DNA of 64,000 nucleotides. It comes from CAYTGM01 sp964437365 (lineage in GTDB: Bacteria > Sumerlaeota > Sumerlaeia > SLMS01). Position numbers and translations under genes: made by a program. The DNA is taken from positions 186,001-250,000 of the forward strand of contig CAYTGM010000004.1 of assembly GCA_964437365.1 (NCBI GenBank), read 5' to 3'. Under the pieces are notes generated by a model. That model ran no database searches, had not been told where the DNA came from, and worked only from the letters and a program-made list of their open reading frames with translations. Position 1 is the stretch's first letter. Each line of letters begins with the position of its first letter. Below are positions 27,005 through 35,026 of this stretch, in pieces.

Positions 27005-28147
27005 GTGGATTTTTTGACACTCACGTATATACTTGCCATCTTAGCACTTACGGTTCTTGGCCTGCTCAGACAGAAAAAAAAGGGAAGCAGTGCGGGAAGC
27101 CCTGTTGTCCTTTTCGTCATTTTCTTCCTTTCAGTTATTCTCACTTCAGCAACATTAGGATACGGTGTCGACAAACTTAATTTAGTTGAAAATCACTGGG
27201 GAAGTAGACTGCGTAAAACAATTCAACAAGATTATGCTCAAAAAGTTGAAGCAAGAAATAAGAATTTAATCATCATTGACGGAGGCAGTTGGGCTGCGAG
27301 AGGTATCGATGGTGATTACCTGCAATCTATTTTGAAATCTGAAGGGTACGAGGTAACACTTGTCCAATTGACGCTTCCCGGTGCCAACCATTTTGAAAGA
27401 TATAACCTTCACAATCAATTTCTGAATCATGCACTGGAACTGGATGCAAATTACCTGAGGGAAGCCAACGTTGTACTTCTTCGTGAACTTCACAGGGGTT
27501 ACGATAAGCATCCACTCGCTCAGTTTCCACAGAACACTCTGGCAAACAGAAACGTAGCGTATTTAAGTCCATCAAATACAGTTGCTGCGATACGAGCCTG
27601 GGTTATGCGGATGGGAGAAGGCATGGAAGAAAAGGACGAGCTCACCGGCGCTCTCCTGCGTGATGTACTCGTCGCCTCCCTGATCAATTTCTTCCAAATT
27701 GGGCGGCTGGAGAATCTAGAACCACTTTCTGAAATTCCGTCTCTACCTTCTTATCATCCTCATGAAAAAGCGCGTGACGAATATAGAGGAATGGACTGGA
27801 TCATTAATGAGTATAAGCGAAGTCGTGATGAAACCGAACGCCATGAGCAATATGCTTGGATAAAAAACATCAAAGAAAAGCGTCTGGAATCGCTGTATCA
27901 AGGAATTGTGGACGAGGACTTGTTATTCACGCCACCAGCAATCCATGCTGCTTCCATGCATTATGCACAGGACTATTCAACTGAAAACCCTGAGGTTTCA
28001 ATAATACTTCCAAACTTAGAACTATACGAAAAACTTGATGGACAAAGATTCTGGGCCGACATTCAACACCTAATGGAAGACGGGGCCAAAGTTTATACGG
28101 AATGGCTTGCTCAGCAGATATTGAACAAAAGGGTTCTGATAAAGTAA
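27005..28147 (+). CDS. Membrane-anchored SGNH-like hydrolase/acyltransferase partner, copy 1
   Basis: 380 residues, GTG start at 27005. Two membrane helices near residues 5-20 and 32-52 anchor a soluble domain. That domain has IIIDGGSWAARGIDGDYLQ, a plausible SGNH block I with Ser in GGS, LTLPGANHFERY in the middle and FWADIQHLMEDGAKVYTEWLA at the end, matching the D-x-x-H catalytic motif. A close paralog follows and then an MBOAT gene, the arrangement of polysaccharide O-acylation systems (AlgI with AlgX/AlgJ, PatA/PatB, DltB/DltD). The likely role is transfer or removal of acyl groups on periplasmic glycan. Confidence 0.68.
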   Translation: MDFLTLTYILAILALTVLGLLRQKKKGSSAGSPVVLFVIFFLSVILTSATLGYGVDKLNLVENHWGSRLRKTIQQDYAQKVEARNKNLIIIDGGSWAARGIDGDYLQSILKSEGYEVTLVQLTLPGANHFERYNLHNQFLNHALELDANYLREANVVLLRELHRGYDKHPLAQFPQNTLANRNVAYLSPSNTVAAIRAWVMRMGEGMEEKDELTGALLRDVLVASLINFFQIGRLENLEPLSEIPSLPSYHPHEKARDEYRGMDWIINEYKRSRDETERHEQYAWIKNIKEKRLESLYQGIVDEDLLFTPPAIHAASMHYAQDYSTENPEVSIILPNLELYEKLDGQRFWADIQHLMEDGAKVYTEWLAQQILNKRVLIK

Positions 28148-28308
28148 GTTTCTTGCCCGAGATTAGTCACAGGAATTTGTTTAGAGCTTCGAGGAGAATT
28201 TGCAACAGGTTATTATAGTTTGAGGTTGCCCGTCCCGAAGTAAACTAATGATTTTTTCCGTATCATCTAAAGACATGCTGAGAAGAATAGAAGAGGTTAT
28301 CAAATATC

Positions 28309-29475
28309 ATGGATCCTGAGAACATCGTTATTGCAGTTGCTGCATTTTCGCTCGTTCTCTTGGGGTCATTCCAGGGTTCTAAGGGCAAAGGGAAAGCTGG
28401 CCGACCAATTATTGCTTTTTCATTATTTGTCCTGGCACTTTCTTGTACGTCAGCTTTATCTAGATTCAGCCTAACTTACTGGGGTTTTACCGAAGATGTT
28501 GCACCTGCAAGGCTTGAACACTATCTGACTGAAGCAAATAGTGAATTATCTAACCGCCGTTATGAGAATATCATTATTTTCGATGGGGGGAGCTATTCTG
28601 CACGTGGACTTGATGGAAACCTATTGGAGAGTTTGATCAGACAAGAAGGATATGACCTCAAGGTGATACAAGTCACTCTAGCAGGGGCCAATCATTTCGA
28701 AAGGTTCACGGTCCATCAAGGATTGGTATCCTCGTGGGACAAAGCAATCAAAGAGAATCTAGTGGAATCGAATGTCATATTTGCTCAAGAAGTGAACCAG
28801 AATTATGACAAGAATCCGCTCTCGCAATTTGAGCGAGATGGTATCTCTGACCGCTCGCTCTATTATTTGTCGATTTCCAATTTTTACTGGGCAACAAAGG
28901 CTCTTTTTTCCAGATCAAGAGAGGAGCAATATGAGGAAATTGAGACCACACTATCTGTTCTTCTTGCAGCCGCCAAGACAGCCCTAATGAATTTCTTCCA
29001 AATAGGAAGACTTGAATCTCTGCGTCCAAGATCGAGCTTAGACCCGCTGAGAGCTTTTGTCCCTCAAAGTAAGGCAAGAGTACAATACGAGGGCTACGAA
29101 ACGTTAATCCCTGAATTGGAACAACCATATGAATCGATCGCTAAGGAGAAGCCCTATTCATGGCTTGAAGAAGTTCGGAATTACAGGCTTGATCTATTAT
29201 ATGGGAATTTAATTAACCGCGAACTTTTGTATCAGCCACCTTCTCTGTGGGGATCGGCCCTTTCCTATACAGCATCTTTCGAGCGTCAGGATAGTTCACT
29301 TGCAGTAATAAAACCGGACTTAGATCTTTATCAACGTCCTGATGGGGTAGACTTCTGGGCAGACCGTGGACATCTACTTGATTCTGGTGCTCGAGTCTAT
29401 ACAGAATGGTTAGCTGAAGAGATTATCAGCAGCAACCTTCTTGTGCAAAAAGACCAAAGGGAGGACCCACTTTAG
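28309..29475 (+). CDS. Membrane-anchored SGNH-like hydrolase/acyltransferase partner, copy 2
   Basis: 388 residues, paralog of the preceding protein with the same plan: two N-terminal helices, IIIFDGGSYSARGLDGNLLE, VTLAGANHFERFTVH, FFQIGRLE and FWADRGHLLDSGARVYTEWLA. All candidate catalytic residues (Ser after GG, Asp and His at the end) are kept in both, so neither looks decayed. Its TAG stop shares its last base with the GTG start of the MBOAT gene, the tightest possible coupling. Two copies may act on different sugars or form a heteromeric complex. Confidence 0.68.
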   Translation: MDPENIVIAVAAFSLVLLGSFQGSKGKGKAGRPIIAFSLFVLALSCTSALSRFSLTYWGFTEDVAPARLEHYLTEANSELSNRRYENIIIFDGGSYSARGLDGNLLESLIRQEGYDLKVIQVTLAGANHFERFTVHQGLVSSWDKAIKENLVESNVIFAQEVNQNYDKNPLSQFERDGISDRSLYYLSISNFYWATKALFSRSREEQYEEIETTLSVLLAAAKTALMNFFQIGRLESLRPRSSLDPLRAFVPQSKARVQYEGYETLIPELEQPYESIAKEKPYSWLEEVRNYRLDLLYGNLINRELLYQPPSLWGSALSYTASFERQDSSLAVIKPDLDLYQRPDGVDFWADRGHLLDSGARVYTEWLAEEIISSNLLVQKDQREDPL

Positions 29476-30920
29476 TGATATTCACATCCTTTGATTTCCT
29501 AATCTTCTTCTTAATTTTACTAATATTATATTTTACTCTGCGTGGTCGTTTAGTTAGACAGTGGATCCTTCTTATTGCAAGCTTTGTATTTTATGGTTGG
29601 TGGGATGTCCGATTTCTTGCATTGATCGGATTGGTCATCCTTACCTCTTATGGTGCAGCTCAAGGGTTTCAACGATTTCCAACTCATCGAAAAAAAATAT
29701 TAATCTTCTCCCTTTCAATAACACTCGGCGTCCTGGGAGTCTTCAAATACTTCGGCTTCTTCGCAGACAATCTGCAGGCATTGCTTTCTTCAGTGGGGGT
29801 CGAATCTGAATTCACCCTTATAAATATAATACTGCCCGTAGGCGTAAGCTTTTATACTTTTCAGGGAATAAGCTATATAGTAGATGTATATCGTAAAGAT
29901 ATACCTGCAGAAACGAACCTTCTCCGTGTCGCACTTTACATCGCATTCTTTCCACAGTTGGTGGCAGGGCCAATTGTAAGAGCGACAGAATTCATACCTC
30001 AACTAGAGACTCAAAGAACTGTCACTGGCGAAGATGTTTCAACAGGCGTTCGTGAGGTTTTGATTGGTTTAATCTACAAAGCTATTTTTGCTGACCGCAT
30101 CGCTATATATGTGGATCAGGTCTTCGCAGATATCCACGCATATGACAATGTCTCTATCTGGATCGCTTCTTTTGGATTCTACTCCCAGATCTACTTCGAC
30201 TTTGCAGGCTACTCACTAATGGCAATTGGTTTTGCGAGGTTGCTTGGCTACAACTTAAGTGAGAACTTCAATTATCCCTACCTCGCTATATCAATTACAG
30301 ATTTCTGGCGTCGTTGGCATATTTCGCTTTCCTCATGGCTACGTGATTATCTCTACATCCCTTTGGGTGGTAACCGTAATGGGCTGCTCATGCAAAACCG
30401 TAACCTGATGTTAACGATGCTGCTGGGAGGGTTGTGGCACGGAGCAAGTTGGAACTTTGTTATCTGGGGAGCATTACATGGGATCGCTCTTGTCACACAT
30501 AAGCTCTATGTAATGTGGAGAAGTTCTGCTGATGATAAGAGTGTCGAAAAAGACACGCGTTCCTTCCCTCGCCTTGCCTTCATGGGTGCAGGGATTATCT
30601 TTGCCTGGGCGGTAACTCAACTTTTCGTATTTTTTTGTTGGGTTCCATTTCGTCTACCAAGTTTCTCGGAGACATGGCTTGCTATTCAAGCAATGCTATT
30701 TTTGCGCGAAGACCTGGAATTAGAAAGAGTATTGGTTCCTTGGGCCATGTTTTTGCCTGTTTGGGTAGATGCATTTATACTTGGTAACCGCTTTCGATTT
30801 GAACGCTGGCTACCAGAGTGTAACTTATATATCCGAGTTGCGTTAATGGGAGCTATATTTGCTCTTTTGCTCATGCTAGTTCCCCTCGGAGTTAAGGCAT
30901 TTATATATTTCCAATTCTAG
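29475..30920 (+). CDS. MBOAT family membrane O-acyltransferase (AlgI-like)
   Basis: 481 residues with about 11-12 membrane helices, GTG start overlapping the previous stop by one base. Family hallmarks: SFVFYGWWD, LPVGVSFYTFQGISYIVDVY, FFPQLVAGPIVR, ITDFWRRWHISLSSWLRDYL, YIPLGGNR and the catalytic-His segment LGGLWHGASWNFVIWG. Such proteins pass acyl groups, usually acetyl, across the inner membrane to a periplasmic SGNH partner that modifies polysaccharide. The two upstream paralogs are the obvious partners. Last gene of the plus-strand cluster; the sequence here is clearly AT-richer than the Mla genes. Confidence 0.92.
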   Translation: MIFTSFDFLIFFLILLILYFTLRGRLVRQWILLIASFVFYGWWDVRFLALIGLVILTSYGAAQGFQRFPTHRKKILIFSLSITLGVLGVFKYFGFFADNLQALLSSVGVESEFTLINIILPVGVSFYTFQGISYIVDVYRKDIPAETNLLRVALYIAFFPQLVAGPIVRATEFIPQLETQRTVTGEDVSTGVREVLIGLIYKAIFADRIAIYVDQVFADIHAYDNVSIWIASFGFYSQIYFDFAGYSLMAIGFARLLGYNLSENFNYPYLAISITDFWRRWHISLSSWLRDYLYIPLGGNRNGLLMQNRNLMLTMLLGGLWHGASWNFVIWGALHGIALVTHKLYVMWRSSADDKSVEKDTRSFPRLAFMGAGIIFAWAVTQLFVFFCWVPFRLPSFSETWLAIQAMLFLREDLELERVLVPWAMFLPVWVDAFILGNRFRFERWLPECNLYIRVALMGAIFALLLMLVPLGVKAFIYFQF

Positions 30921-30976
30921 TTATCGAAATCACTCAGAAAAAAATCCTGTACGCGTCCGTTAAGTTATCCAACATA

Positions 30977-31792
30977 TTATAAATTCTTCCTAGCTTCTCG
31001 ATTGCTAGCGATCGTTTCCTTGTATTGAGTCAAAACCGTCTCTGAATCTCCAATCATATGGATACTTCCTTTGTTGATCCATATACAACTCTTGCACATC
31101 TTTTTGATACTATTAAGATTATGAGAGATCAAAACTATACATTTGCAGCTTCCCATCATTCCAGCGAGTCTGTCTTCACACTTTTGCCTGAATTCTCTGT
31201 CTCCCACACTCAGGATCTCATCAAGTATCAAAATCTCGGGCCTGATCGATGAGGCGATAGAAAATGCTAATCTTGATTTCATTCCGCTGGAATATGTTGC
31301 GACAGGTTCGTCAAAAAAATCACCTAACTCTGAAAAGTCTATGATCTCTGGGATCATCGATTCGATGTCGGAGCGGGAAAAACCTAGAAAAGCCCCAAAA
31401 TAGAAGGTATTATCTCTACCTGTCATATTCTGCTGGAACATACCACCAAGAGAAAGAAGGGCACTCACTTTACCGTTGATCATGACCTCACCCTCATCAG
31501 GTTCAAAAATCCTTGAAAGCACCAGACTAAGGGTACTTTTCCCTGCTCCATTTCGCCCTACAACGCCAACGACCTCTCCCTCGTAAACCTTGAAATTGAG
31601 ATTGCGCAAGGCCCAGAAGCCTTTATCTAAGCCGCCTTTGCCATAGAGCCTCTTAAACAGGCTGCGCTTCTTCAGCTTGGGATAATACAAACCCAGATTC
31701 TTTGCTTCAATGATGACTTTTTTTTCAGACTCAACCAAAGTGGCTGAAGTGTTTACCTGTAAGTCTTGCTCTTTTTTTTCGCGGATATCCAT
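30977..31792 (-). CDS. ABC exporter ATPase, Wzt/TagH type without carbohydrate-binding domain
   Basis: 271 residues. Walker A GRNGAGKST, the LSLGGMFQQNMTGRDN block typical of polysaccharide exporters, signature YSSGMKSRLAFSIA, Walker B EILILDEIL and switch His in LISHN. It ends soon after the nucleotide-binding domain, so the C-terminal glycan-binding domain of E. coli O9a-type Wzt is absent. It is 5 bases after the permease gene, forming one exporter that moves polyprenyl-linked glycan to the periplasm. Convergent with the MBOAT gene, with 56 bases between. Confidence 0.88.
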   Translation of the reverse strand: MDIREKKEQDLQVNTSATLVESEKKVIIEAKNLGLYYPKLKKRSLFKRLYGKGGLDKGFWALRNLNFKVYEGEVVGVVGRNGAGKSTLSLVLSRIFEPDEGEVMINGKVSALLSLGGMFQQNMTGRDNTFYFGAFLGFSRSDIESMIPEIIDFSELGDFFDEPVATYSSGMKSRLAFSIASSIRPEILILDEILSVGDREFRQKCEDRLAGMMGSCKCIVLISHNLNSIKKMCKSCIWINKGSIHMIGDSETVLTQYKETIASNREARKNL

Positions 31793-31797
31793 AATAT

Positions 31798-32604
31798 TCA
31801 GGCAATCGACATTTTGAGTAATTTCCGATCCAGTCTGCGATATACTTTAAATCCCAAATAGCAGAATAAGATCGCATGAATAGAAAGGATAGCATACCAC
31901 CAAAGCGGAATAGCTTCAGGTGACCAAATTGCCATTCGATACCCTGAAAACAGCATCGCAAAAGGATTTAGAACAATATATGCCATATAGACATCTGGAT
32001 TCCATGATAAGAACCTCCAAATTAGATCTAAACCATAGAGAGAGGGACTAAGGTAAAATCCGAGCCGCACAATGTGTGTTGTGTAGAGATTGAGATCATA
32101 AACAAAGCCTCCGAGGCAAGCAGAGAGCAATGAGATCCCAACCATCAAAACCGATTGAATTATGAAGAGAGGGATTAATTGTAAAGCGAATATAGAGGCC
32201 TCACAGCCGAGCAAGACTGCGATGACAAACAGGGAAATTAAACCAAAAAGAAACAGGACACCTTCCTCTATTACGAGCGCTATCGGAAGTACGATGGTTG
32301 GGAAAGGAATAGATCGCATCGTCGGTCCATGCGCCTTGAATATCTTAACACCGTTTGAGAGACATCTCGAAAAGAACTTCCAGCTCATCACTGCACACCC
32401 GATGAATACGGGATAAGGTTCGTAACTGTGTGTCCCTCGAATGACACTGAAGACGATCCAGTACACTAACACCGTTAGAATAGGATCAACGAGCCACCAT
32501 AAAACTCCAAGCCTGTTGTCTACGGTAGTAGCCTTCAAACGAAAGCGAACGACTTCGTAGACAAGCTTTCGTTTCTCAATTAAGTTTGTGAGGTTTGACT
32601 TCAT
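31798..32604 (-). CDS. ABC-2 polysaccharide export permease, Wzm/TagG type
   Basis: 268 residues with six predicted membrane helices. The N-terminus RFRLKATTVDNRLGVLWWLVDPIL has the amphipathic helix and G-x-L-W...P pattern of Wzm/TagG permeases. It pairs with the ATPase gene 5 bases downstream. It should carry an undecaprenyl-linked polysaccharide across the inner membrane after cytoplasmic assembly, which implies an ABC-dependent rather than Wzx/Wzy route for at least one glycan here. It follows the double glycosyltransferase gene by 49 bases on the same strand. Confidence 0.88.
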   Translation of the reverse strand: MKSNLTNLIEKRKLVYEVVRFRLKATTVDNRLGVLWWLVDPILTVLVYWIVFSVIRGTHSYEPYPVFIGCAVMSWKFFSRCLSNGVKIFKAHGPTMRSIPFPTIVLPIALVIEEGVLFLFGLISLFVIAVLLGCEASIFALQLIPLFIIQSVLMVGISLLSACLGGFVYDLNLYTTHIVRLGFYLSPSLYGLDLIWRFLSWNPDVYMAYIVLNPFAMLFSGYRMAIWSPEAIPLWWYAILSIHAILFCYLGFKVYRRLDRKLLKMSIA

Positions 32605-32653
32605 TCAAATATTAGTAGCTTTGAATTGCAGTTCATTTATGACAACGCTTGAT

Positions 32654-35011
32654 TCAAGTTGTTATAGGTTCCATTTTCCCGCTGCTCTTCGAACCTATTG
32701 TCTCGGACATCGAATTGACCCACATCTGTGAGACTGGAGTCCAGTGAAGATTGGTATAAGCAACCTGACTGCACAGATCAGCGTATTCATCTCTCTTATT
32801 TTCGATCTCTTCAAGAAATCCAAGAATCTCTTCAAGAGTGGTCTGACTAAAGAACCCCTCATCAATTTCAGAGTGGGGCAAAACACAACCGACCTTCTTC
32901 TCTATCGCAAGATCACTGTAATCTCCAATTTCTTCAGTCATGATAACCGGTACTCCTGCCGCCAAGTACTCTCCAAACTTGGTTGGTGATGAAACTTTAT
33001 TCACGGGATCCTTCTTCCTGAGCAACAATCCTGCTGACGCCGATTGTAAATTAAATGGAACGGCGGAATGGGGAACTGATTTCATCTTGAAAGCATGCTC
33101 CGGAACATTCAGGGAAGAGAGGTGTTTTTTCACGATTGGCTGGTCAGATTCAGGGATGAGCAACGACAATCTAACTCGGGACTGAAGTGCATATAGCTGG
33201 GAGAAGAGCTTGATCATTTCTTCTCCACACTGCCAGGCGGCCATCGTACCCGCATAAGTTAGAACAAATGGATTATGGATTTCTTCACCCCAGATAAACC
33301 CCGATCCTCTGGAACCCTTCGTTATGAAGCGCTCATTCGAGACACAGCAGGGAACAATAACATGAGATTTCCCAACAGACCCGTATTTTTCCGAATAATG
33401 CTCTCTCATCGCATTCGATACAAAAACGTTCAGGTCTACAGCTTCAAGAGTATCCTTTTCAACTCTCTCAACAGCAACTATCCGATTCTCGTGTGCCCCG
33501 CTCATCTTTTCTTCCTCGGGAGCAACGCCATGCCAATCTACTGAAACAACCGACTTCGGATTTCTCTTTTTCAAAAAAGCTACGAATCGGCCACAGTATA
33601 GTGCCTCACCATGAACAACGTGAACCTTTCTTTCTTTAATGGCATCTTCGACCATCCTGAGTGATGATTCAAATTTAGTTTCCGTGATATTTGCACCAAA
33701 GAAATCGTCTATTGGAACCTGATAGACATAGCAGCCTAAGCTTTCCATTACCTTCTTATGATTCCTTCTATACTCTTCATGATCTTCGCCAAACTGAGCA
33801 GAGGGCATAAGAGCGGTCAGCGTCACCTGACATCCATTACGTATGAACTGTTTAATTTCCTGTTCAATCCTTATTCGGTAACCTCCGCCTGAATTAATCG
33901 GCAAGTAGGCGACAATCATTATTCGAGGTAGAGTTTCGCCAGAGCCAAAATATACTGAACCATTTACAGAACTTTCTTTCATCTGCAAGCAATCATGAAT
34001 CAGTCCTTCGAGTTTACCATGTATAGCACTTGACTGAAAATTCATCCTCGAAAACGACAAACAGTAGGCCGAGGTTTCTCGAAAATTATCAGAATGACTT
34101 CTTTGAAAAACTCCATTGGCAATTGATTCCAACGTGGTCGACACAAACATAGGCGGGTATATCTGAGATGCTCCAACCCAATTCCGCATAGCTGGTATAC
34201 AACCCTGAGCCATCCCCTCAGCAACCGCCTGATGTGATCCTTCAGAATCGCTAAGAGAAAGTATAAAACCAATCTTACTGTACCACGCATTCATCTCCGG
34301 GTCAAAAGGATCGAACTGAATAGACCCAGGAAACTCCGAATTCAGAGCGTCAATGTGTCTATAGATATTTCTATACCATTCCATTTCAGTCACCCTGGAC
34401 TGCATCCATGGAAACTCTTCGGGCCCCTTACCCTTAATCCTTAAGGTAAATCTGCTATCTCTTGATTTCAATAGCATTATCAAGGCCACAGCGAGATCTA
34501 TGCGCTTCAAGCTTGGAACAAGACCAACAAAGCCAAGGGTGAAACGCCTGTCCTCTTCTTCAATATAATCATCATTCTCATGGATATTCACAGCATTATA
34601 AACGAGACAAGCCTTACTCTTTAGCTGTGGGAACTCATTGATCATCCATTCATAGAGGTGATCTGTAATGAGCACAAGGCGGTCAACCTTCTCCCAGTCG
34701 ATCTCCCATATAAATGAAATTCGGTCTCGGGCCCTCACTTCCTGTGCATGCAGTCTGATGATCAATACTTGGCCTGGCTTCTTGTGTTGAGAGAACCAGA
34801 CAGCATTCCCTAGAGCCCATTCACAAAAAATAACGTCTGCCCATTCAAGCCATTTTCTGGCCTCAGAAATAGAATCCAGGTGATGACCGCTGTGATTCAA
34901 TACATGGACATCGAAACTTTCACTTCCTTCCATGTGGTCTATAAAAGACCGAAGAAACTTTAAATCATGGCCGCATATCAGTAATTTTACTTTTTCGTTT
35001 TTAAAGAGCAT
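32654..35011 (-). CDS. Protein with two fused GT4-like glycosyltransferase modules
   Basis: 785 residues. Residues 1-370 form one GT-B unit (KVKLLICGHDLKF, LVLITDHLYEWM, FTLGFVGLVPSLKRIDLAVAL, LSLSDSEGSHQAVAEGMAQG). Residues 385-770 form a second (RIMIVAYLPINSGGGYRIRIE, VVSVDWHGVAPEEE, VFVSNAMREHYSEKYG, TKFGEYLAAGVPVIMTEEIGD). Cytoplasmic; probably adds two different sugars or alternating linkages during chain growth, as bimodular polymerases such as WbdA do in ABC-dependent O-antigen systems. It lies 15 bases after the fusion gene upstream. Confidence 0.8.
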   Translation of the reverse strand: MLFKNEKVKLLICGHDLKFLRSFIDHMEGSESFDVHVLNHSGHHLDSISEARKWLEWADVIFCEWALGNAVWFSQHKKPGQVLIIRLHAQEVRARDRISFIWEIDWEKVDRLVLITDHLYEWMINEFPQLKSKACLVYNAVNIHENDDYIEEEDRRFTLGFVGLVPSLKRIDLAVALIMLLKSRDSRFTLRIKGKGPEEFPWMQSRVTEMEWYRNIYRHIDALNSEFPGSIQFDPFDPEMNAWYSKIGFILSLSDSEGSHQAVAEGMAQGCIPAMRNWVGASQIYPPMFVSTTLESIANGVFQRSHSDNFRETSAYCLSFSRMNFQSSAIHGKLEGLIHDCLQMKESSVNGSVYFGSGETLPRIMIVAYLPINSGGGYRIRIEQEIKQFIRNGCQVTLTALMPSAQFGEDHEEYRRNHKKVMESLGCYVYQVPIDDFFGANITETKFESSLRMVEDAIKERKVHVVHGEALYCGRFVAFLKKRNPKSVVSVDWHGVAPEEEKMSGAHENRIVAVERVEKDTLEAVDLNVFVSNAMREHYSEKYGSVGKSHVIVPCCVSNERFITKGSRGSGFIWGEEIHNPFVLTYAGTMAAWQCGEEMIKLFSQLYALQSRVRLSLLIPESDQPIVKKHLSSLNVPEHAFKMKSVPHSAVPFNLQSASAGLLLRKKDPVNKVSSPTKFGEYLAAGVPVIMTEEIGDYSDLAIEKKVGCVLPHSEIDEGFFSQTTLEEILGFLEEIENKRDEYADLCSQVAYTNLHWTPVSQMWVNSMSETIGSKSSGKMEPITT

Positions 35012-35026
35012 ATTAGTCTTAATCTA

